The notes: generated by a model not told the origin, from the letters alone. Shown: positions 48,776-59,483, counted from the stretch's first letter. The stretch is 64,000 nt of DNA from Pseudomonas allokribbensis (GCF_014863605.1 NZ_CP062252.1:5465001-5529000), one strand, 5' to 3'. Translations and numbers: made by a program.

Positions 48776-50500
48776 ATGAATAGATCTTCCGCGTTGCTCC
48801 TTGCTTTTGTCTTCCTCAGCGGCTGCCAGGCCTTGGCCCCCGTTTCGCACGATGGCACCTCATCGGTCGAAGACACCACGCCAGCCCCTGAAAAGCCCAA
48901 GGTTTACAGCTCGTTCAGCGAAGAAACGGTGTTCAGCCTGCTGAGTGCCGAACTCGCCGGCCAGCGCAATCGCTTCGACATTGCCCTGGACAACTACGTG
49001 ACCCAGGCCATCAACACCCAGGATCCGGGTGTTTCCGAGCGGGCGTTCCGCATTGCCGAGTACCTGGGCGCGGATCAACCGGCGCTGGATACCGCGCTGA
49101 TCTGGGCGAAAAATGCCCCGGATGACCTCGAAGCGCAACGCGCCGCCGCCGTGCAACTGGCTCGCGCCGGGCGCTATGACGACTCGATGGTCTATATGGA
49201 GAAAGTCCTGCAGGGCAAGGGCGACACCCATTTCGACTTCCTCGCGCTGTCGGCCGCCGACACCGATCAGGAAACCCGCAACGGTTTGATGAAGAGCTTC
49301 GACCGTCTGTTGCAGCGTCACCCGCACAACAATCAGCTGATTTTCGGCAAGGCCTTGCTGATGCAGCAGGATGGCGACACCAAAGGTGCGCTGACCCTGC
49401 TCGAAGACAATCCGCCAGATGACGGCGAAATCGCCCCGATCCTGCTGCGCGCCCGCCTGTTGCAAGGGCTGAACCGTGGCGACGAGGCCCTGCCGCTGCT
49501 GCAGAAAAACATCAAGAAGTACCCGGACGACAAGCGCCTGCGCCTGACTTACGCGCGGATGCTGGTGGAACAGGACCGGATGGACGACGCCAAGGTCGAG
49601 TTCTCGACCCTGGTCCAGCAATACCCGGAAGACGACGAACTGCGTTACTCGCTGGCACTGGTCTGCCTGGAAGCCAAGGCCTGGGACGAGGCCAAGGGTT
49701 ACCTGGAAGACCTGATCGCCCGCGAAAGCCATGTCGATTCCGCACACCTGAACCTGGGCCGCATTGCCGAAGAACGCAACGACCCGCAAGGCGCGCTGAT
49801 CGAGTACGCCCAGGTCGGACCGGGTAACGACTATCTGCCGGCACAGCTGCGTCAGGCCGATATTCTGATGAACAACGGCAAGACCGCCGAAGCCCAGAGC
49901 AAGCTGGCCGCCGAACGTGATGCGCAGCCGGATTACGCGATCCAGTTGTACCTGATCGAGGCCGAGACCCTGTCCGCCAACAATCAGGGCGACAAGGCCT
50001 GGAAAACCCTGCAACAGGCGTTGCTGCAATACCCGGATGATCTGAATCTGCTCTACACCCGGGCAATGCAGGCGGAAAAACGCAACGACCTGGCACAGAT
50101 GGAAAAAGACCTGCGCCTGATCATCAAGCGCGATCCGGACAATGCCATGGCCCTCAACGCCCTCGGCTACACCCTGTCCGACCGCACCACCCGCTACGCC
50201 GAAGCCAAGGCGCTGATCGAACAGGCCCACCAGATCAATCCGGAAGACCCGGCGGTACTCGACAGCCTCGGCTGGGTGAATTTCCGCATGGGCAACCTGG
50301 ATGACGCCGAGAAGTACCTGCGCCAGGCCCTCGAGCGCTTCCCCGATCACGAAGTCGCCGCTCACCTTGGCGAAGTCCTGTGGACCAAGGGCAATCAGCG
50401 CGAAGCGAAACAAATCTGGGGCAAGTTCCTCAAGGATCAGCCCGACAGCACCATTCTGCGCAGCACCATCAAGCGCCTGACCGGATCCGAGACTCTTTAA
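48776..50500 (+). CDS. TPR-repeat lipoprotein
   Basis: 574 residues. Lipoprotein signal with lipobox FLSGC. Most of the rest is tetratricopeptide repeats (for example LNALGYTLSDRTTRYAEAKALIEQAHQINPEDPAVLDSLGWVNFRMGNLDDAEKYLRQAL-like units, given here only by type). Corresponds to the conserved protein between hemA and lolB in Pseudomonas (PA4667). Likely an outer-membrane assembly or scaffold factor; function unproven. Confidence 0.87.
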   Translation: MNRSSALLLAFVFLSGCQALAPVSHDGTSSVEDTTPAPEKPKVYSSFSEETVFSLLSAELAGQRNRFDIALDNYVTQAINTQDPGVSERAFRIAEYLGADQPALDTALIWAKNAPDDLEAQRAAAVQLARAGRYDDSMVYMEKVLQGKGDTHFDFLALSAADTDQETRNGLMKSFDRLLQRHPHNNQLIFGKALLMQQDGDTKGALTLLEDNPPDDGEIAPILLRARLLQGLNRGDEALPLLQKNIKKYPDDKRLRLTYARMLVEQDRMDDAKVEFSTLVQQYPEDDELRYSLALVCLEAKAWDEAKGYLEDLIARESHVDSAHLNLGRIAEERNDPQGALIEYAQVGPGNDYLPAQLRQADILMNNGKTAEAQSKLAAERDAQPDYAIQLYLIEAETLSANNQGDKAWKTLQQALLQYPDDLNLLYTRAMQAEKRNDLAQMEKDLRLIIKRDPDNAMALNALGYTLSDRTTRYAEAKALIEQAHQINPEDPAVLDSLGWVNFRMGNLDDAEKYLRQALERFPDHEVAAHLGEVLWTKGNQREAKQIWGKFLKDQPDSTILRSTIKRLTGSETL

Positions 50501-50503
50501 CTC

Positions 50504-51121
50504 ATGTTTTTGCGCCACGTTATTGTTTTCAGCTTCATCGCCCTGCTCGCCGGTTGCGCGGGTTTTGGCGCTCGCGAATCGGTCGAGGGCCATGGCAGCC
50601 CGGCACAATGGGCCGCTAACAAACAGCAACTGACCGGCCTCGATGGCTGGCAGATCGACGGCAAGATCGGTATCCGCGCCCCGAAAGACTCGGGCAGCGG
50701 CACGCTGTTCTGGCTGCAGCGCCAGGATTATTACGACATCCGCCTGTCCGGCCCGCTGGGTCGCGGCGCTGCGCGGTTGACCGGTCGCCCGGGCAAAGTC
50801 TCGCTGGAAGTCGCCAACCAGGGCCGCTATGACGCGCAGTCCCCGGAAGTCCTGCTGGAAGAACAGCTCGGCTGGAAATTGCCGGTATCGAACCTGGCCT
50901 GGTGGGTTCGCGGCCTGCCGGCTCCGGCCAGCAAGAGCCGCCTGACCCTCGATGGCGACAGTCGCCTGGCCAATCTGGAGCAGGACGGCTGGCAGGTCGA
51001 ATACCTGGGTTATGCCGAACAGAATGGTTACTGGTTGCCCGAGCGGATCAAATTGCACGGCACCGATCTGGACGTGACGCTGGTCATCAAGACCTGGCAA
51101 CCGCGTAAATTGGGGCAATAA
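50504..51121 (+). CDS. lolB: Outer-membrane lipoprotein-insertion factor LolB
   Basis: 205 residues with lipobox ALLAGC. The body ([35 protein letters not shown]) is the LolB fold. It receives lipoproteins from LolA and inserts them into the outer membrane. Starts 3 bp after the TPR gene. Confidence 0.92.
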   Translation: MFLRHVIVFSFIALLAGCAGFGARESVEGHGSPAQWAANKQQLTGLDGWQIDGKIGIRAPKDSGSGTLFWLQRQDYYDIRLSGPLGRGAARLTGRPGKVSLEVANQGRYDAQSPEVLLEEQLGWKLPVSNLAWWVRGLPAPASKSRLTLDGDSRLANLEQDGWQVEYLGYAEQNGYWLPERIKLHGTDLDVTLVIKTWQPRKLGQ

Positions 51122-51123
51122 GC

Positions 51124-51975
51124 ATGACCGCTCCACGCCTGACGCTGCCTTCTCCGGCCAAACTCAATCTGATGCTGCACATTCTCGGTCGCCGTGAAGA
51201 CGGCTATCACGAGTTGCAGACGATTTTTCAGTTCCTCGACTACGGCGACGAAATCACCTTCGCCGTGCGCGACGATGGCGTGATTCGCCTGCACACCGAA
51301 TTCGACGGCGTGCCCCACGACAGCAACCTGATCGTACGGGCGGCGAAAAAACTTCAGGAACAATCCGGTTGCGCCCTCGGCATCGATATCTGGATCGACA
51401 AGATCCTGCCGATGGGCGGTGGCATCGGTGGCGGCAGCTCGAATGCGGCGACCACCCTGCTCGGCCTCAATCATCTATGGCAGTTGGGCTGGGATGAAGA
51501 TCGGCTGGCAACACTGGGCCTGAGCCTGGGTGCCGACGTCCCGGTTTTCGTGCGCGGGCACGCGGCTTTCGCCGAAGGTGTCGGCGAGAAACTGACCCCT
51601 GTCGAGCCCGTCGAACCGTGGTATGTCGTGCTCGTTCCGCAAGTATCTGTTAGTACGGCAGAAATTTTTTCAGATCCGTTGTTGACACGTAACACGCCGC
51701 CCATTAAAGTGCGCCCCGTTCCCGAGGGAAACAGTCGAAATGACTGCTTGCCGGTGGTAGCAAGGCGTTATCCAGAAGTACGTAACGCATTGAATTTGTT
51801 AGGTAATTTTACCGAAGCAAAACTCACCGGAACTGGAAGTTGTGTGTTTGGGGGCTTCCCAAGCAAAGCTGAAGCTGATAAAGTCTCGGCCCTTCTGACA
51901 GAGACCCTTACAGGGTTTGTAGCGAAAGGAAGCAACGTTTCGATGTTGCATCGCAAGCTGCAAAGTCTGCTCTAA
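51124..51975 (+). CDS. ispE: 4-diphosphocytidyl-2-C-methyl-D-erythritol kinase
   Basis: 283 residues. GHMP kinase with [21 protein letters not shown] and the ATP loop [18 protein letters not shown] isoprenoid pathway, step four. The last ~100 codons are richer in A+T and in rare codons (TTA, GTA, AGC/AGT runs) than the first 180, and contain a promoter for the genes downstream. Confidence 0.95.
   Translation: MTAPRLTLPSPAKLNLMLHILGRREDGYHELQTIFQFLDYGDEITFAVRDDGVIRLHTEFDGVPHDSNLIVRAAKKLQEQSGCALGIDIWIDKILPMGGGIGGGSSNAATTLLGLNHLWQLGWDEDRLATLGLSLGADVPVFVRGHAAFAEGVGEKLTPVEPVEPWYVVLVPQVSVSTAEIFSDPLLTRNTPPIKVRPVPEGNSRNDCLPVVARRYPEVRNALNLLGNFTEAKLTGTGSCVFGGFPSKAEADKVSALLTETLTGFVAKGSNVSMLHRKLQSLL
51682..51710 (+). 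promoter_or_regulatory. Sigma-70 promoter inside ispE for tRNA-Gln and prs
   Basis: Perfect TTGACA (51682-51687), a 17-bp spacer, then TAAAGT (51705-51710, 4/6). Transcription would start near 51717, ~295 nt before the tRNA. Confidence 0.55.
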
Positions 51976-52012
51976 AGGAACCAAGTGCCCGGCACTTGCA
52001 AGCAACAGATAC

Positions 52013-52087
52013 AGGGGCGTCGCCAAGCGGTAAGGCAGCAGGTTTTGATCCTGCCATGCGTTGGTTCGAATCCAGCCGCCCCTGCCA
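52013..52087 (+). tRNA. tRNA-Gln (anticodon TTG)
   Basis: 75 nt with encoded CCA. Acceptor AGGGGCG pairs with CGCCCCT. Anticodon stem GCAGG/CCTGC, loop TTTTGAT with TTG at 52045-52047. T arm GGTTCGAATCC. The hairpin CAAGTGC-CCG-GCACTTG at 51982-51998 precedes it. Confidence 0.97.
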
Positions 52088-52134
52088 TTTTCCTATACTC
52101 ATCCAGGTATACCCTCAGCCTTCAGGTACTGCGC

Positions 52135-53076
52135 GTGTCCAAGATGATGGTCTTTACGGGGAACGCTAACCCCGATCTGGCTCGGCGTGTTGTACGTCAG
52201 CTGCATATCCCTCTCGGTGACATCTCTGTCGGTAAATTCTCCGACGGCGAAATTACAGCCGAGATCAATGAAAACGTTCGCGGTAAAGACGTTTTCATTA
52301 TTCAGCCGACTTGCGCTCCGACCAACGATAACCTGATGGAACTGGTAGTGATGGCTGACGCCTTCCGCCGCTCCTCGGCTACTCGTATCACTGCTGTTAT
52401 TCCTTATTTTGGTTATGCCCGTCAGGATCGCCGTCCGCGTTCCGCACGTGTGGCTATCAGCGCGAAAGTCGTCGCTGACATGCTTACCGTAGTCGGCATC
52501 GACCGTGTTCTCACGGTTGATCTGCATGCTGACCAGATTCAGGGTTTCTTCGATATTCCGGTAGATAACATCTACGGCTCCCCGGTTCTGGTGGATGACA
52601 TCGAAGATCAGCGCTTCGAGAACCTGATGATCGTGTCCCCGGACATTGGTGGCGTCGTGCGAGCACGTGCCGTTGCCAAGTCCCTGGGCGTGGATCTCGG
52701 GATCATCGACAAACGCCGTGAGAAAGCCAATCACTCTGAAGTGATGCATATCATCGGTGATGTCGAAGGGCGTACCTGCATTCTGGTCGATGACATGGTC
52801 GATACCGCCGGCACTCTGTGCCACGCGGCCAAGGCCCTGAAAGAGCATGGCGCAGCCAAGGTCTTTGCCTACTGCACACACCCTGTGCTGTCGGGTCGGG
52901 CCATCGAGAATATCGAAAATTCCGTGCTGGACGAGCTGGTGGTCACTAACACCATCCCGCTGTCCGCTGCAGCACAAGCCTGTGCACGTATCCGTCAACT
53001 GGATATCGCACCGGTTGTTGCCGAAGCGGTTCGCCGCATCAGCAATGAAGAATCGATCAGCGCGATGTTCCGTTAA
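52135..53076 (+). CDS. prs: Ribose-phosphate pyrophosphokinase
   Basis: 313 residues with a GTG start ([20 protein letters not shown]); this start gives the family length. ATP site [16 protein letters not shown], catalytic [16 protein letters not shown] loop [14 protein letters not shown]. Makes PRPP for nucleotide, His and Trp synthesis. It starts 47 bp after the tRNA, probably on the same transcript. Confidence 0.95.
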   Translation: MSKMMVFTGNANPDLARRVVRQLHIPLGDISVGKFSDGEITAEINENVRGKDVFIIQPTCAPTNDNLMELVVMADAFRRSSATRITAVIPYFGYARQDRRPRSARVAISAKVVADMLTVVGIDRVLTVDLHADQIQGFFDIPVDNIYGSPVLVDDIEDQRFENLMIVSPDIGGVVRARAVAKSLGVDLGIIDKRREKANHSEVMHIIGDVEGRTCILVDDMVDTAGTLCHAAKALKEHGAAKVFAYCTHPVLSGRAIENIENSVLDELVVTNTIPLSAAAQACARIRQLDIAPVVAEAVRRISNEESISAMFR

Positions 53077-53110
53077 GGGCCCTGCCCTTCTCGAAATGTC
53101 TCGTTGACGA

Positions 53111-53153
53111 AAAGCGCCCCGCCCCGGCATTCCTGCCGGGGCGGGGCTTTTTT
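53111..53153 (+). terminator. Strong rho-independent terminator of prs
   Basis: 14-bp perfect stem GCCCCGCCCCGGCA / TGCCGGGGCGGGGC with TTCC loop, then T6. Confidence 0.95.
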
Positions 53154-53217
53154 GCCCATACCGTGTTCGGCGCTGGTCGCAAACGCCACTCGGTCATGGC
53201 TATTTTGGAGATACAAA

Positions 53218-53817
53218 ATGAACGATTTTACTCTGAATGCTGAAGCGCGTTCCGACCTGGGGAAAGGTGCGAGCCGCCGCCTGCGTCGTCTCGCCGCCCT
53301 GGTTCCAGCTGTTGTTTACGGTGGCGACAAAGCCCCTGAATCCATCAGCATGCTGGCCAAAGAAGTTGCCAAACTGCTCGAAAACGAAGCGGCTTACAGC
53401 CACATCATCGAGCTGAACGTTGGCGGCACCAAGCAAAACGTGATCATCAAAGCTCTGCAACGTCACCCGGCCAAAGGCCACGTGATGCACGCTGACTTCG
53501 TACGCGTTGTAGCTGGCCAGAAACTGACCGCTATCGTTCCTGTGCACTTCATCAACGAAGCTGCTCCAGTGAAGAAAGGCGGCGAAATCTCGCACGTTGT
53601 TGCCGAGATCGAAGTTTCCTGCCTGCCGAAAGATCTGCCTGAGTTCATCGAAGTCGACCTGGCTGACGCTGAAATCGGTTCGATCATTCACCTGTCGAAC
53701 ATCAAAGCCCCTAAAGGCGTTGAGTTCGTTGCTCTGGCTCACGGTAACGACCTGGCTGTTGCCAACGTCCACGCTCCACGTGTTGCTCCAGAAGCTGCCG
53801 AAGGCGCAGCAGAGTAA
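53218..53817 (+). CDS. rplY: 50S ribosomal protein L25 (CTC form)
   Basis: 199 residues from the ATG at 53218, with GGAG upstream; the longer frame to 53104 covers the prs terminator. N-terminal L25 5S-rRNA-binding domain ([14 protein letters not shown] ... VVYGG) plus the C-terminal beta domain of the general-stress CTC type. Codon use is biased to GCT/GTT, as in highly expressed genes. Confidence 0.94.
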   Translation: MNDFTLNAEARSDLGKGASRRLRRLAALVPAVVYGGDKAPESISMLAKEVAKLLENEAAYSHIIELNVGGTKQNVIIKALQRHPAKGHVMHADFVRVVAGQKLTAIVPVHFINEAAPVKKGGEISHVVAEIEVSCLPKDLPEFIEVDLADAEIGSIIHLSNIKAPKGVEFVALAHGNDLAVANVHAPRVAPEAAEGAAE

Positions 53818-53843
53818 TTCACTCTGTGAAGCCGGAGTGAGCA

Positions 53844-53963
53844 GGTAACATCGCGGACTGGAACGTAGCGAGAAAGCGGGCGAGAACGCGGAGTTTACAT
53901 CCATGGTAAATGAGCATTTTTCGTCCACTTTCGCCGCCTTCCCTGATCGCGGCGATGTTATCC
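53844..53963. repeat. ~120-bp nested inverted repeat between rplY and pth
   Basis: Outer arms TAACATCGC (53846-53854) / GCGATGTTA (53952-53960). A middle GAAAG-C-GG-rich stem (~53872-53882 with ~53922-53933). An inner hairpin TTTAC (53894) / GTAAA (53906). The inner GAGTTTAC...GTAAATGAGCATT motif looks like a recurrent Pseudomonas intergenic element (memory only). Confidence 0.6.
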
Positions 53964-53988
53964 ACCACTCCAAGGAAGGGCCCCTATC

Positions 53989-54573
53989 GTGACTGCCATC
54001 AAACTGATCGTTGGCCTGGGAAATCCAGGCGCTGAATACGAACAGACCCGGCATAACGCAGGGGCCCTTTTTGTTGAGCGCATCGCCCACGCACAGAATG
54101 TGAATCTCGTGGCCGATCGCAAGTATTTCGGCCTGACCGGGCGGTTTTCGCATCAGGGTCAGGATGTTCGTCTGCTGATTCCCACCACCTACATGAACCG
54201 CAGCGGCCAGGCCGTGGCGGCACTCGCCGGTTTCTTCCGCATCAAGCCTGAAGAAATCCTGGTGGCGCACGACGAACTCGATCTGCCTCCGGGCGTCGCC
54301 AAACTCAAGGTTGGTGGCGGTCATGGCGGTCACAACGGATTGCGCGACATCATTGCGCAATTGGGCAATCAGAATACGTTCCACCGCCTGCGGCTTGGCA
54401 TCGGCCACCCGGGCGTCGCCAGTATGGTTTCAAATTTCGTCCTGGGTCGTGCGCCACGCGCCGAACAGGAAAAACTCGATGCCAGCATCGACTTTGCCCT
54501 CGGCGTGCTGCCGGATATCCTCGCCGGTGAATGGAACCGTGCGATGAAAAACCTGCACAGCCAGAAGGCCTGA
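53989..54573 (+). CDS. pth: Peptidyl-tRNA hydrolase
   Basis: 194 residues with GTG start and AAGGAAGG upstream. [19 protein letters not shown] contains the catalytic His22; HDELDLPPG and [11 protein letters not shown] follow. Releases tRNA from peptidyl-tRNA. Confidence 0.95.
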
Positions 54574-54595
54574 CTCTTATCCGAGGGGAAACACC

Positions 54596-55696
54596 ATGGG
54601 ATTCAATTGCGGCATCGTCGGCCTGCCTAACGTCGGCAAGTCCACCCTGTTCAACGCCCTGACCAAATCCGGGATCGCGGCCGAGAACTTCCCCTTCTGC
54701 ACCATCGAGCCGAACAGCGGCATCGTGCCGATGCCGGATCCGCGTCTGGACGCCCTGGCGGCCATCGTCAATCCGAAGCGCATCCTGCCGACCACCATGG
54801 AATTCGTCGACATCGCAGGCCTGGTAGCCGGCGCCTCGAAAGGTGAAGGCCTGGGCAACAAGTTCCTGGCCAACATCCGCGAAACCGACGCGATCGCTCA
54901 CGTGGTGCGCTGCTTCGAAGACGAAAACGTGATCCACGTTTCCAACAGCGTCGACCCGAAACGCGACATCGAAATCATCGATCTGGAACTGATCTTCGCC
55001 GACCTCGACAGCTGCGAGAAGCAACTGCAGAAAGTCGCGCGCAATGCCAAGGGCGGTGACAAGGACGCGGTCGTTCAGAAAGCCCTGCTGGAGCAACTGA
55101 TCGCTCACTTCACAGAAGCCAAGCCTGCGCGCAGCCTGATGAAGAACATGAGCGCCGATGAGAAAGCGGTGATCAAAGGCTTCCACCTGCTGACCACCAA
55201 GCCGGTCATGTACATCGCCAACGTCGCTGAAGACGGTTTCGAGAACAACCCGCACCTGGACGTGGTCAAGGCCATCGCCGAAGAAGAAGGCGCCATGGTC
55301 GTTCCGGTCTGCAACAAGATCGAAGCGGAAATCGCCGAGCTGGACGACGGTGAAGAGAAAGACATGTTCCTCGAGGCCCTGGGCCTGGAAGAGCCTGGTC
55401 TGAACCGTGTGATCCGCGCCGGCTACGAAATGCTGCACCTGCAGACCTACTTCACCGCCGGTGTCGAAGAAGTCCGCGCCTGGACCGTCCGCGTCGGTGC
55501 CACCGCACCACAAGCTGCTGGCGTGATCCACACCGACTTCGAGAAAGGCTTCATCCGCGCCGAAGTGATCGCCTACAACGACTTCATCCAGTACAAGGGC
55601 GAAGCGGGCACCAAGGAAGCCGGTAAATGGCGCCTGGAAGGCAAGGATTACATCGTCAAAGACGGCGACGTGATGCACTTCCGCTTCAACGTGTAA
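54596..55696 (+). CDS. ychF: Redox-regulated ATPase YchF
   Basis: 366 residues. Obg-family P-loop [17 protein letters not shown]. The guanine-specific NKxD is replaced by NVAED, as expected for ATP preference. C-terminal TGS domain. Binds ribosomes; role in translation and oxidative-stress response. Coupled to pth by a 22-bp gap. Confidence 0.95.
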   Translation: MGFNCGIVGLPNVGKSTLFNALTKSGIAAENFPFCTIEPNSGIVPMPDPRLDALAAIVNPKRILPTTMEFVDIAGLVAGASKGEGLGNKFLANIRETDAIAHVVRCFEDENVIHVSNSVDPKRDIEIIDLELIFADLDSCEKQLQKVARNAKGGDKDAVVQKALLEQLIAHFTEAKPARSLMKNMSADEKAVIKGFHLLTTKPVMYIANVAEDGFENNPHLDVVKAIAEEEGAMVVPVCNKIEAEIAELDDGEEKDMFLEALGLEEPGLNRVIRAGYEMLHLQTYFTAGVEEVRAWTVRVGATAPQAAGVIHTDFEKGFIRAEVIAYNDFIQYKGEAGTKEAGKWRLEGKDYIVKDGDVMHFRFNV

Positions 55697-55710
55697 AAGC
55701 TGCACCCAAG

Positions 55711-55740
55711 AAAAAGCCGCGTTTCATACGCGGCTTTTTT
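55711..55740. terminator. Rho-independent terminator after ychF
   Basis: AAAAAGCCGCGT / ACGCGGCTTTTTT around TTCAT. Serves the + strand gene and the convergent MFS gene. Confidence 0.9.
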
Positions 55741-55759
55741 GTGCCTGAAATTCAGCCCG

Positions 55760-56977
55760 TCAGGCCTTTTTGGTTCTTGGCAGGAAGATCGCCAGCACCC
55801 CAAACAACGGCAGGAACGAGCACAGGAAGTACACGTACTCGATGCCGTGAATGTCCGCGAGATGCCCGAGCAACGCCGCACCAATCCCACCAAAGCCGAA
55901 CATCAACCCGAAGAACACGCCGGCAATCATTCCGACGTTGCCCGGCACCAGTTCCTGCGCGTACACCACAATCGCCGAGAACGCCGAAGCCAGGATAAAG
56001 CCGATCACCACGCTCAGAACAGTGGTCCAAAACAGGTCGACATGCGGCATGAGCAGCGTGAATGGCGCAACGCCAAGGATCGAGAACCAGATCACCGCCT
56101 TGCGCCCGATCTTGTCGCCGATCGGCCCGCCGAAGAACGTGCCCGCCGCCACCGCGCCGAGGAACAGGAACAGGTGCAACTGGGAACTGGCCACCGACAG
56201 GTCGAACTTTTCGATCAGGTAGAACGTGAAGTAACTGGTCAGACTGGCCATGTAGAAATACTTGGAGAACACCAGCAGCCCGAGCACCACCAGCGCGCTG
56301 GTCACCCTGCCCTTCGACAGTCCATGAGTGGCGGCTTGGCCAGCCTTGAGCTTGAACAGGTTCAGGTGATGGGCGTACCAACGGCTGATGCGGTACAGCA
56401 CGAACAGCGCAAACACGGCGAACAGCCCGAACCACGCCACATTGCCCTGCCCAAAGGGAATGATGATTGCCGCCGCCAGCAACGGCCCGAATGCCGAACC
56501 GGCGTTACCACCGACCTGGAAGGTCGATTGCGCCAGACCGAAGCGCCCGCCCGACGCCAGACGCGCGATACGAGAAGCTTCGGGGTGGAAGGTTGACGAA
56601 CCGATGCCGATCAGCGCCGCCGCCAGCAGAATCAGCGGGAAACTGCCGACCATTGACATCATCACAATGCCGATCAGCGTGCACACGGAACCGGCCGGCA
56701 ACAGCCACGGTTTCGGGTGCCGGTCAGTGTGGTAACCGACCCACGGTTGCAGCAGCGAAGCGGTCAATTGGAACGTCAGGGTGATCAGGCCGACCTGGGT
56801 GAAGGTCAAGCCATAGTTGGCCTTGAGCATCGGATAGATCGATGGCAGCACTGACTGGATCAGGTCGTTGATCAAATGCGCCAGCGCCACCGCGCCGATG
56901 ATGCGCATCACCAGAGGACTGCTTTGTGGAGGAGCGGACGCCGACGCAGCGGCGGTCTGAACGTTGCTGATAGCCAT
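55760..56977 (-). CDS. MFS transporter, fosmidomycin-resistance (Fsr) family
   Basis: 405 residues, 12 membrane segments. HLINDLIQSVLPSIYPMLKANYGLTF and GIGSSTFHPEASRIARLASGGRFGLAQS are characteristic of Fsr-type exporters. Located in the inner membrane; likely drug or metabolite efflux. The true substrate is not known. Confidence 0.87.
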   Translation of the reverse strand: MAISNVQTAAASASAPPQSSPLVMRIIGAVALAHLINDLIQSVLPSIYPMLKANYGLTFTQVGLITLTFQLTASLLQPWVGYHTDRHPKPWLLPAGSVCTLIGIVMMSMVGSFPLILLAAALIGIGSSTFHPEASRIARLASGGRFGLAQSTFQVGGNAGSAFGPLLAAAIIIPFGQGNVAWFGLFAVFALFVLYRISRWYAHHLNLFKLKAGQAATHGLSKGRVTSALVVLGLLVFSKYFYMASLTSYFTFYLIEKFDLSVASSQLHLFLFLGAVAAGTFFGGPIGDKIGRKAVIWFSILGVAPFTLLMPHVDLFWTTVLSVVIGFILASAFSAIVVYAQELVPGNVGMIAGVFFGLMFGFGGIGAALLGHLADIHGIEYVYFLCSFLPLFGVLAIFLPRTKKA

Positions 56978-57310
56978 GGGAGTTTCCGTACAGCAGATGG
57001 GTGCACACGGGCAGGTGCGTCAATGTGCCATTTTTCGGTGCGCCAGCGCCATCCCCTTAGCCAGCTAACGAACTATTCATTCATCGCCGCGCAAGTGATA
57101 GCGCAAAGCCATGGTCTGATTCTTGCCTTGCTTCTCCGCTTGAACGCGGCCCCCTTACAAAGGGGATCGAGAATGGGAAGTTTTGCTACAGAGTCTGCCT
57201 ACAGAGCGGACGAGAGTGGACTTTCGAAGCCTTTTAGCAGGGCACTGATCGCGCTCGCAACGAACGCGATGCACGCCAATGGTGCGTGGTGTCCAGAGGA
57301 GTCATGGGGC
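56978..57310. other. 333-bp divergent intergenic region, no gene seen
   Basis: Separates the MFS gene (-) and the chemoreceptor (+). The chemoreceptor frame stays open through it, and an ATG at 57172 is possible. The 57311 start with GAGGAG, right before the first membrane helix, is favoured. No clear operator or sigma-28 site. Confidence 0.5.
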
Positions 57311-59368
57311 ATGCAGGCTTTCTTATCACCGGGGATCAAATTGCTGGGGCGGTTTGGCTTCGCGCGTAAATTCCAGTTGTTGTTTCTGCTGTTCATTCTG
57401 CCGTTGGCCGGTAGCCTGTTGATGATCGGCCAGGACTATCGCGACAAGCTCAACCTGATTTCCGGCGAACGTGCCGGTGTGCGGCAGTTGCTCGCCCTCG
57501 ATGCGCTCGACAACCTGCTCGCCGCCCAGCGCGACCGCGCCGCCCGCTGGCGTGCCACGGAAACCAACCGCCAACCGACGCCCGCGACTCTCGCCGCGAT
57601 GGCCGCATTCGATGGCGTGCAACCTGCCGTCGCCCAAGCCACACTGGATCTGGGTAATGCGTTGAAAGCCGAAGGCGCGGAAGGTGAAACATTGGCTCGC
57701 TATCAGGCCCTGCAAACCGCACTCGGTGGTCTGGACTCCAAGAGCCTGGCCGGCGTCGGCTGGTGGCCGGACGGTTACGATCGCTTCACCAACGCCCTCA
57801 GTGCCCTGCAAGCGTTGCGCGAACAAATCGCGATGGACAATCGCCTGATCCTCGCGCCATGGCTGGAAACCTATCTGCTGACACAGATTTCCACTCAACA
57901 TGCACCGGACCTGATCGAACGGGTCGGCCGACTGGCAGCCGTTGGCCAGGCGTCTGTGGTGTCCGGGCAGTTCACCCTGCAAAGCCGCCTGCAACTGCGT
58001 GACCTGCGCAGTCGTATCGGCGATGCTCGCGAGCAGCTTGTAAAAACTGCTGGCCTGCTCGAAGCGCGTCTCCCGCCGGCCCTGCAAGGCTGGACCGGGC
58101 AATACCACGATAGCCTCAAGCAGCTGGATGCCGGGTTGAAAGTGTTGGATGACGGCGTCTTCGGCGGCAGTATCAATCTCAAACCGGAAGACTTCGAGCG
58201 CAGCCTCGATGCCCTGCTCGGTAACCTCGCCACGCTGCGCCAACAATCGCTGGTATCGCTGGATCAGCGCCTGGACGACTACCACGGCTCGGCGATTCGT
58301 CAGTTCATCGTTGTGGCGACGGTCTTCGGTTGTCTGCTGCTGGCAGCACTCTATCTGTTCGTCTGCCTGCAAGCCTCGATCCGTCGCAGCGCCAGCGGCA
58401 TTACGGTGCTCGCCGAAGCCTTGCGCGACGGCAATCTGAGCCTGCAAGTGCCGGTCGTGGGCCGAGATGAACTGGCGTCGATCAGCACCGCGCTCAACGT
58501 GGCCGTGGTGCAATTGCGCAACAGCCTGCTGGGCGTCGATCACGAGACCTCGCAACTGAGCAACGCAGTGCGCAGCCTCAACGATCACTCCAGTGGCGCT
58601 CTCAGCGAAGTCGAAGCGCAGCAATTGCAGATCAGCCAGATCGCCGCCGCAGCCACGCAATTGGCGGCGACCTCCCAGGGCGTCGCGCAGAGTTGTGAAC
58701 AGGCCTCCGGCAGCGCCCAACACACCCGCCGCATCGCCGCCGACAGCAGCCGCGACAGCCAGCGCACCACGGCGAGCATTCAACAACTCAACCAGCGCCT
58801 GAATGAGACTGCTGCAGCGCTAGGCCGCGTCAGCGAGCAAGGCCAACAGATTCAATTGGTGGTCGATACCATTCGCGGCGTCGCCGAGCAAACCAACCTG
58901 CTGGCGCTCAACGCCGCCATCGAGGCCGCTCGTGCCGGTGAACAGGGTCGCGGTTTTGCTGTGGTTGCCGACGAGGTGCGCAGCCTCTCGCAACGCACGC
59001 AATCGTCCACCGCGCAGATCGCCGGCACCGTCGACAGCTTGCGTGCGACGGTGAATGAAGCGGTAAGCCTGATGGAAGCCGCGTGCGGCCAGGCGCAATC
59101 GGATGCCGAAGCCGTCACCGGGCTGGGCGAACGCCTGGGAGAAATCGCCAGCGCCGTGCAGAGCGTCACCGACACCCTCGCGCAAATCGCCACGGCGGTC
59201 GAGGAACAGGCGAGCACCGCCGATGAAGTCAGCGGCAATATCCAGCAGGTCGATCAAGCGGCGGTTCGTCTGCTCGAAGGCGCGCGGGCCGTGAACCTCG
59301 CGGCGGACACCTTGAGTCAGGGCAGCCACGCCTTGAGTGCGAATACCGGCAGATTTCAGCTGCGATGA
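57311..59368 (+). CDS. Methyl-accepting chemotaxis protein
   Basis: 685 residues from the ATG at 57311. TM1 at ~21-40. A periplasmic, mainly helical sensor at ~45-325 (GERAGVRQLLALDALDNLLAAQRDRA...) that I do not assign to a named family. TM2 at ~332-354, HAMP, and the signalling tip [32 protein letters not shown]. No CheR pentapeptide. Ligand unknown. Confidence 0.87.
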   Translation: MQAFLSPGIKLLGRFGFARKFQLLFLLFILPLAGSLLMIGQDYRDKLNLISGERAGVRQLLALDALDNLLAAQRDRAARWRATETNRQPTPATLAAMAAFDGVQPAVAQATLDLGNALKAEGAEGETLARYQALQTALGGLDSKSLAGVGWWPDGYDRFTNALSALQALREQIAMDNRLILAPWLETYLLTQISTQHAPDLIERVGRLAAVGQASVVSGQFTLQSRLQLRDLRSRIGDAREQLVKTAGLLEARLPPALQGWTGQYHDSLKQLDAGLKVLDDGVFGGSINLKPEDFERSLDALLGNLATLRQQSLVSLDQRLDDYHGSAIRQFIVVATVFGCLLLAALYLFVCLQASIRRSASGITVLAEALRDGNLSLQVPVVGRDELASISTALNVAVVQLRNSLLGVDHETSQLSNAVRSLNDHSSGALSEVEAQQLQISQIAAAATQLAATSQGVAQSCEQASGSAQHTRRIAADSSRDSQRTTASIQQLNQRLNETAAALGRVSEQGQQIQLVVDTIRGVAEQTNLLALNAAIEAARAGEQGRGFAVVADEVRSLSQRTQSSTAQIAGTVDSLRATVNEAVSLMEAACGQAQSDAEAVTGLGERLGEIASAVQSVTDTLAQIATAVEEQASTADEVSGNIQQVDQAAVRLLEGARAVNLAADTLSQGSHALSANTGRFQLR

Positions 59369-59483
59369 AAGCCCTCCCCGCCCCGTTTTTCGGTGCGGGA
59401 GGATAAGCGGTTGAAAATAAGAAGAAATATTTTAAATTTACGCTTGACGCTTTTCCATTTCAGGGGAATAATGCGCGCCACTT

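Noticed and set aside
48860..51136. 758-codon ORF opposite the TPR and lolB genes
   Set aside because: Shadow frame; it would require overlapping two well-defined lipoprotein genes.
56876..57310. N-terminal extension of the second chemoreceptor
   Set aside because: Overlaps the divergent MFS gene; sequence is not protein-like; the ATG at 57311 has GAGGAG and sits just before TM1.
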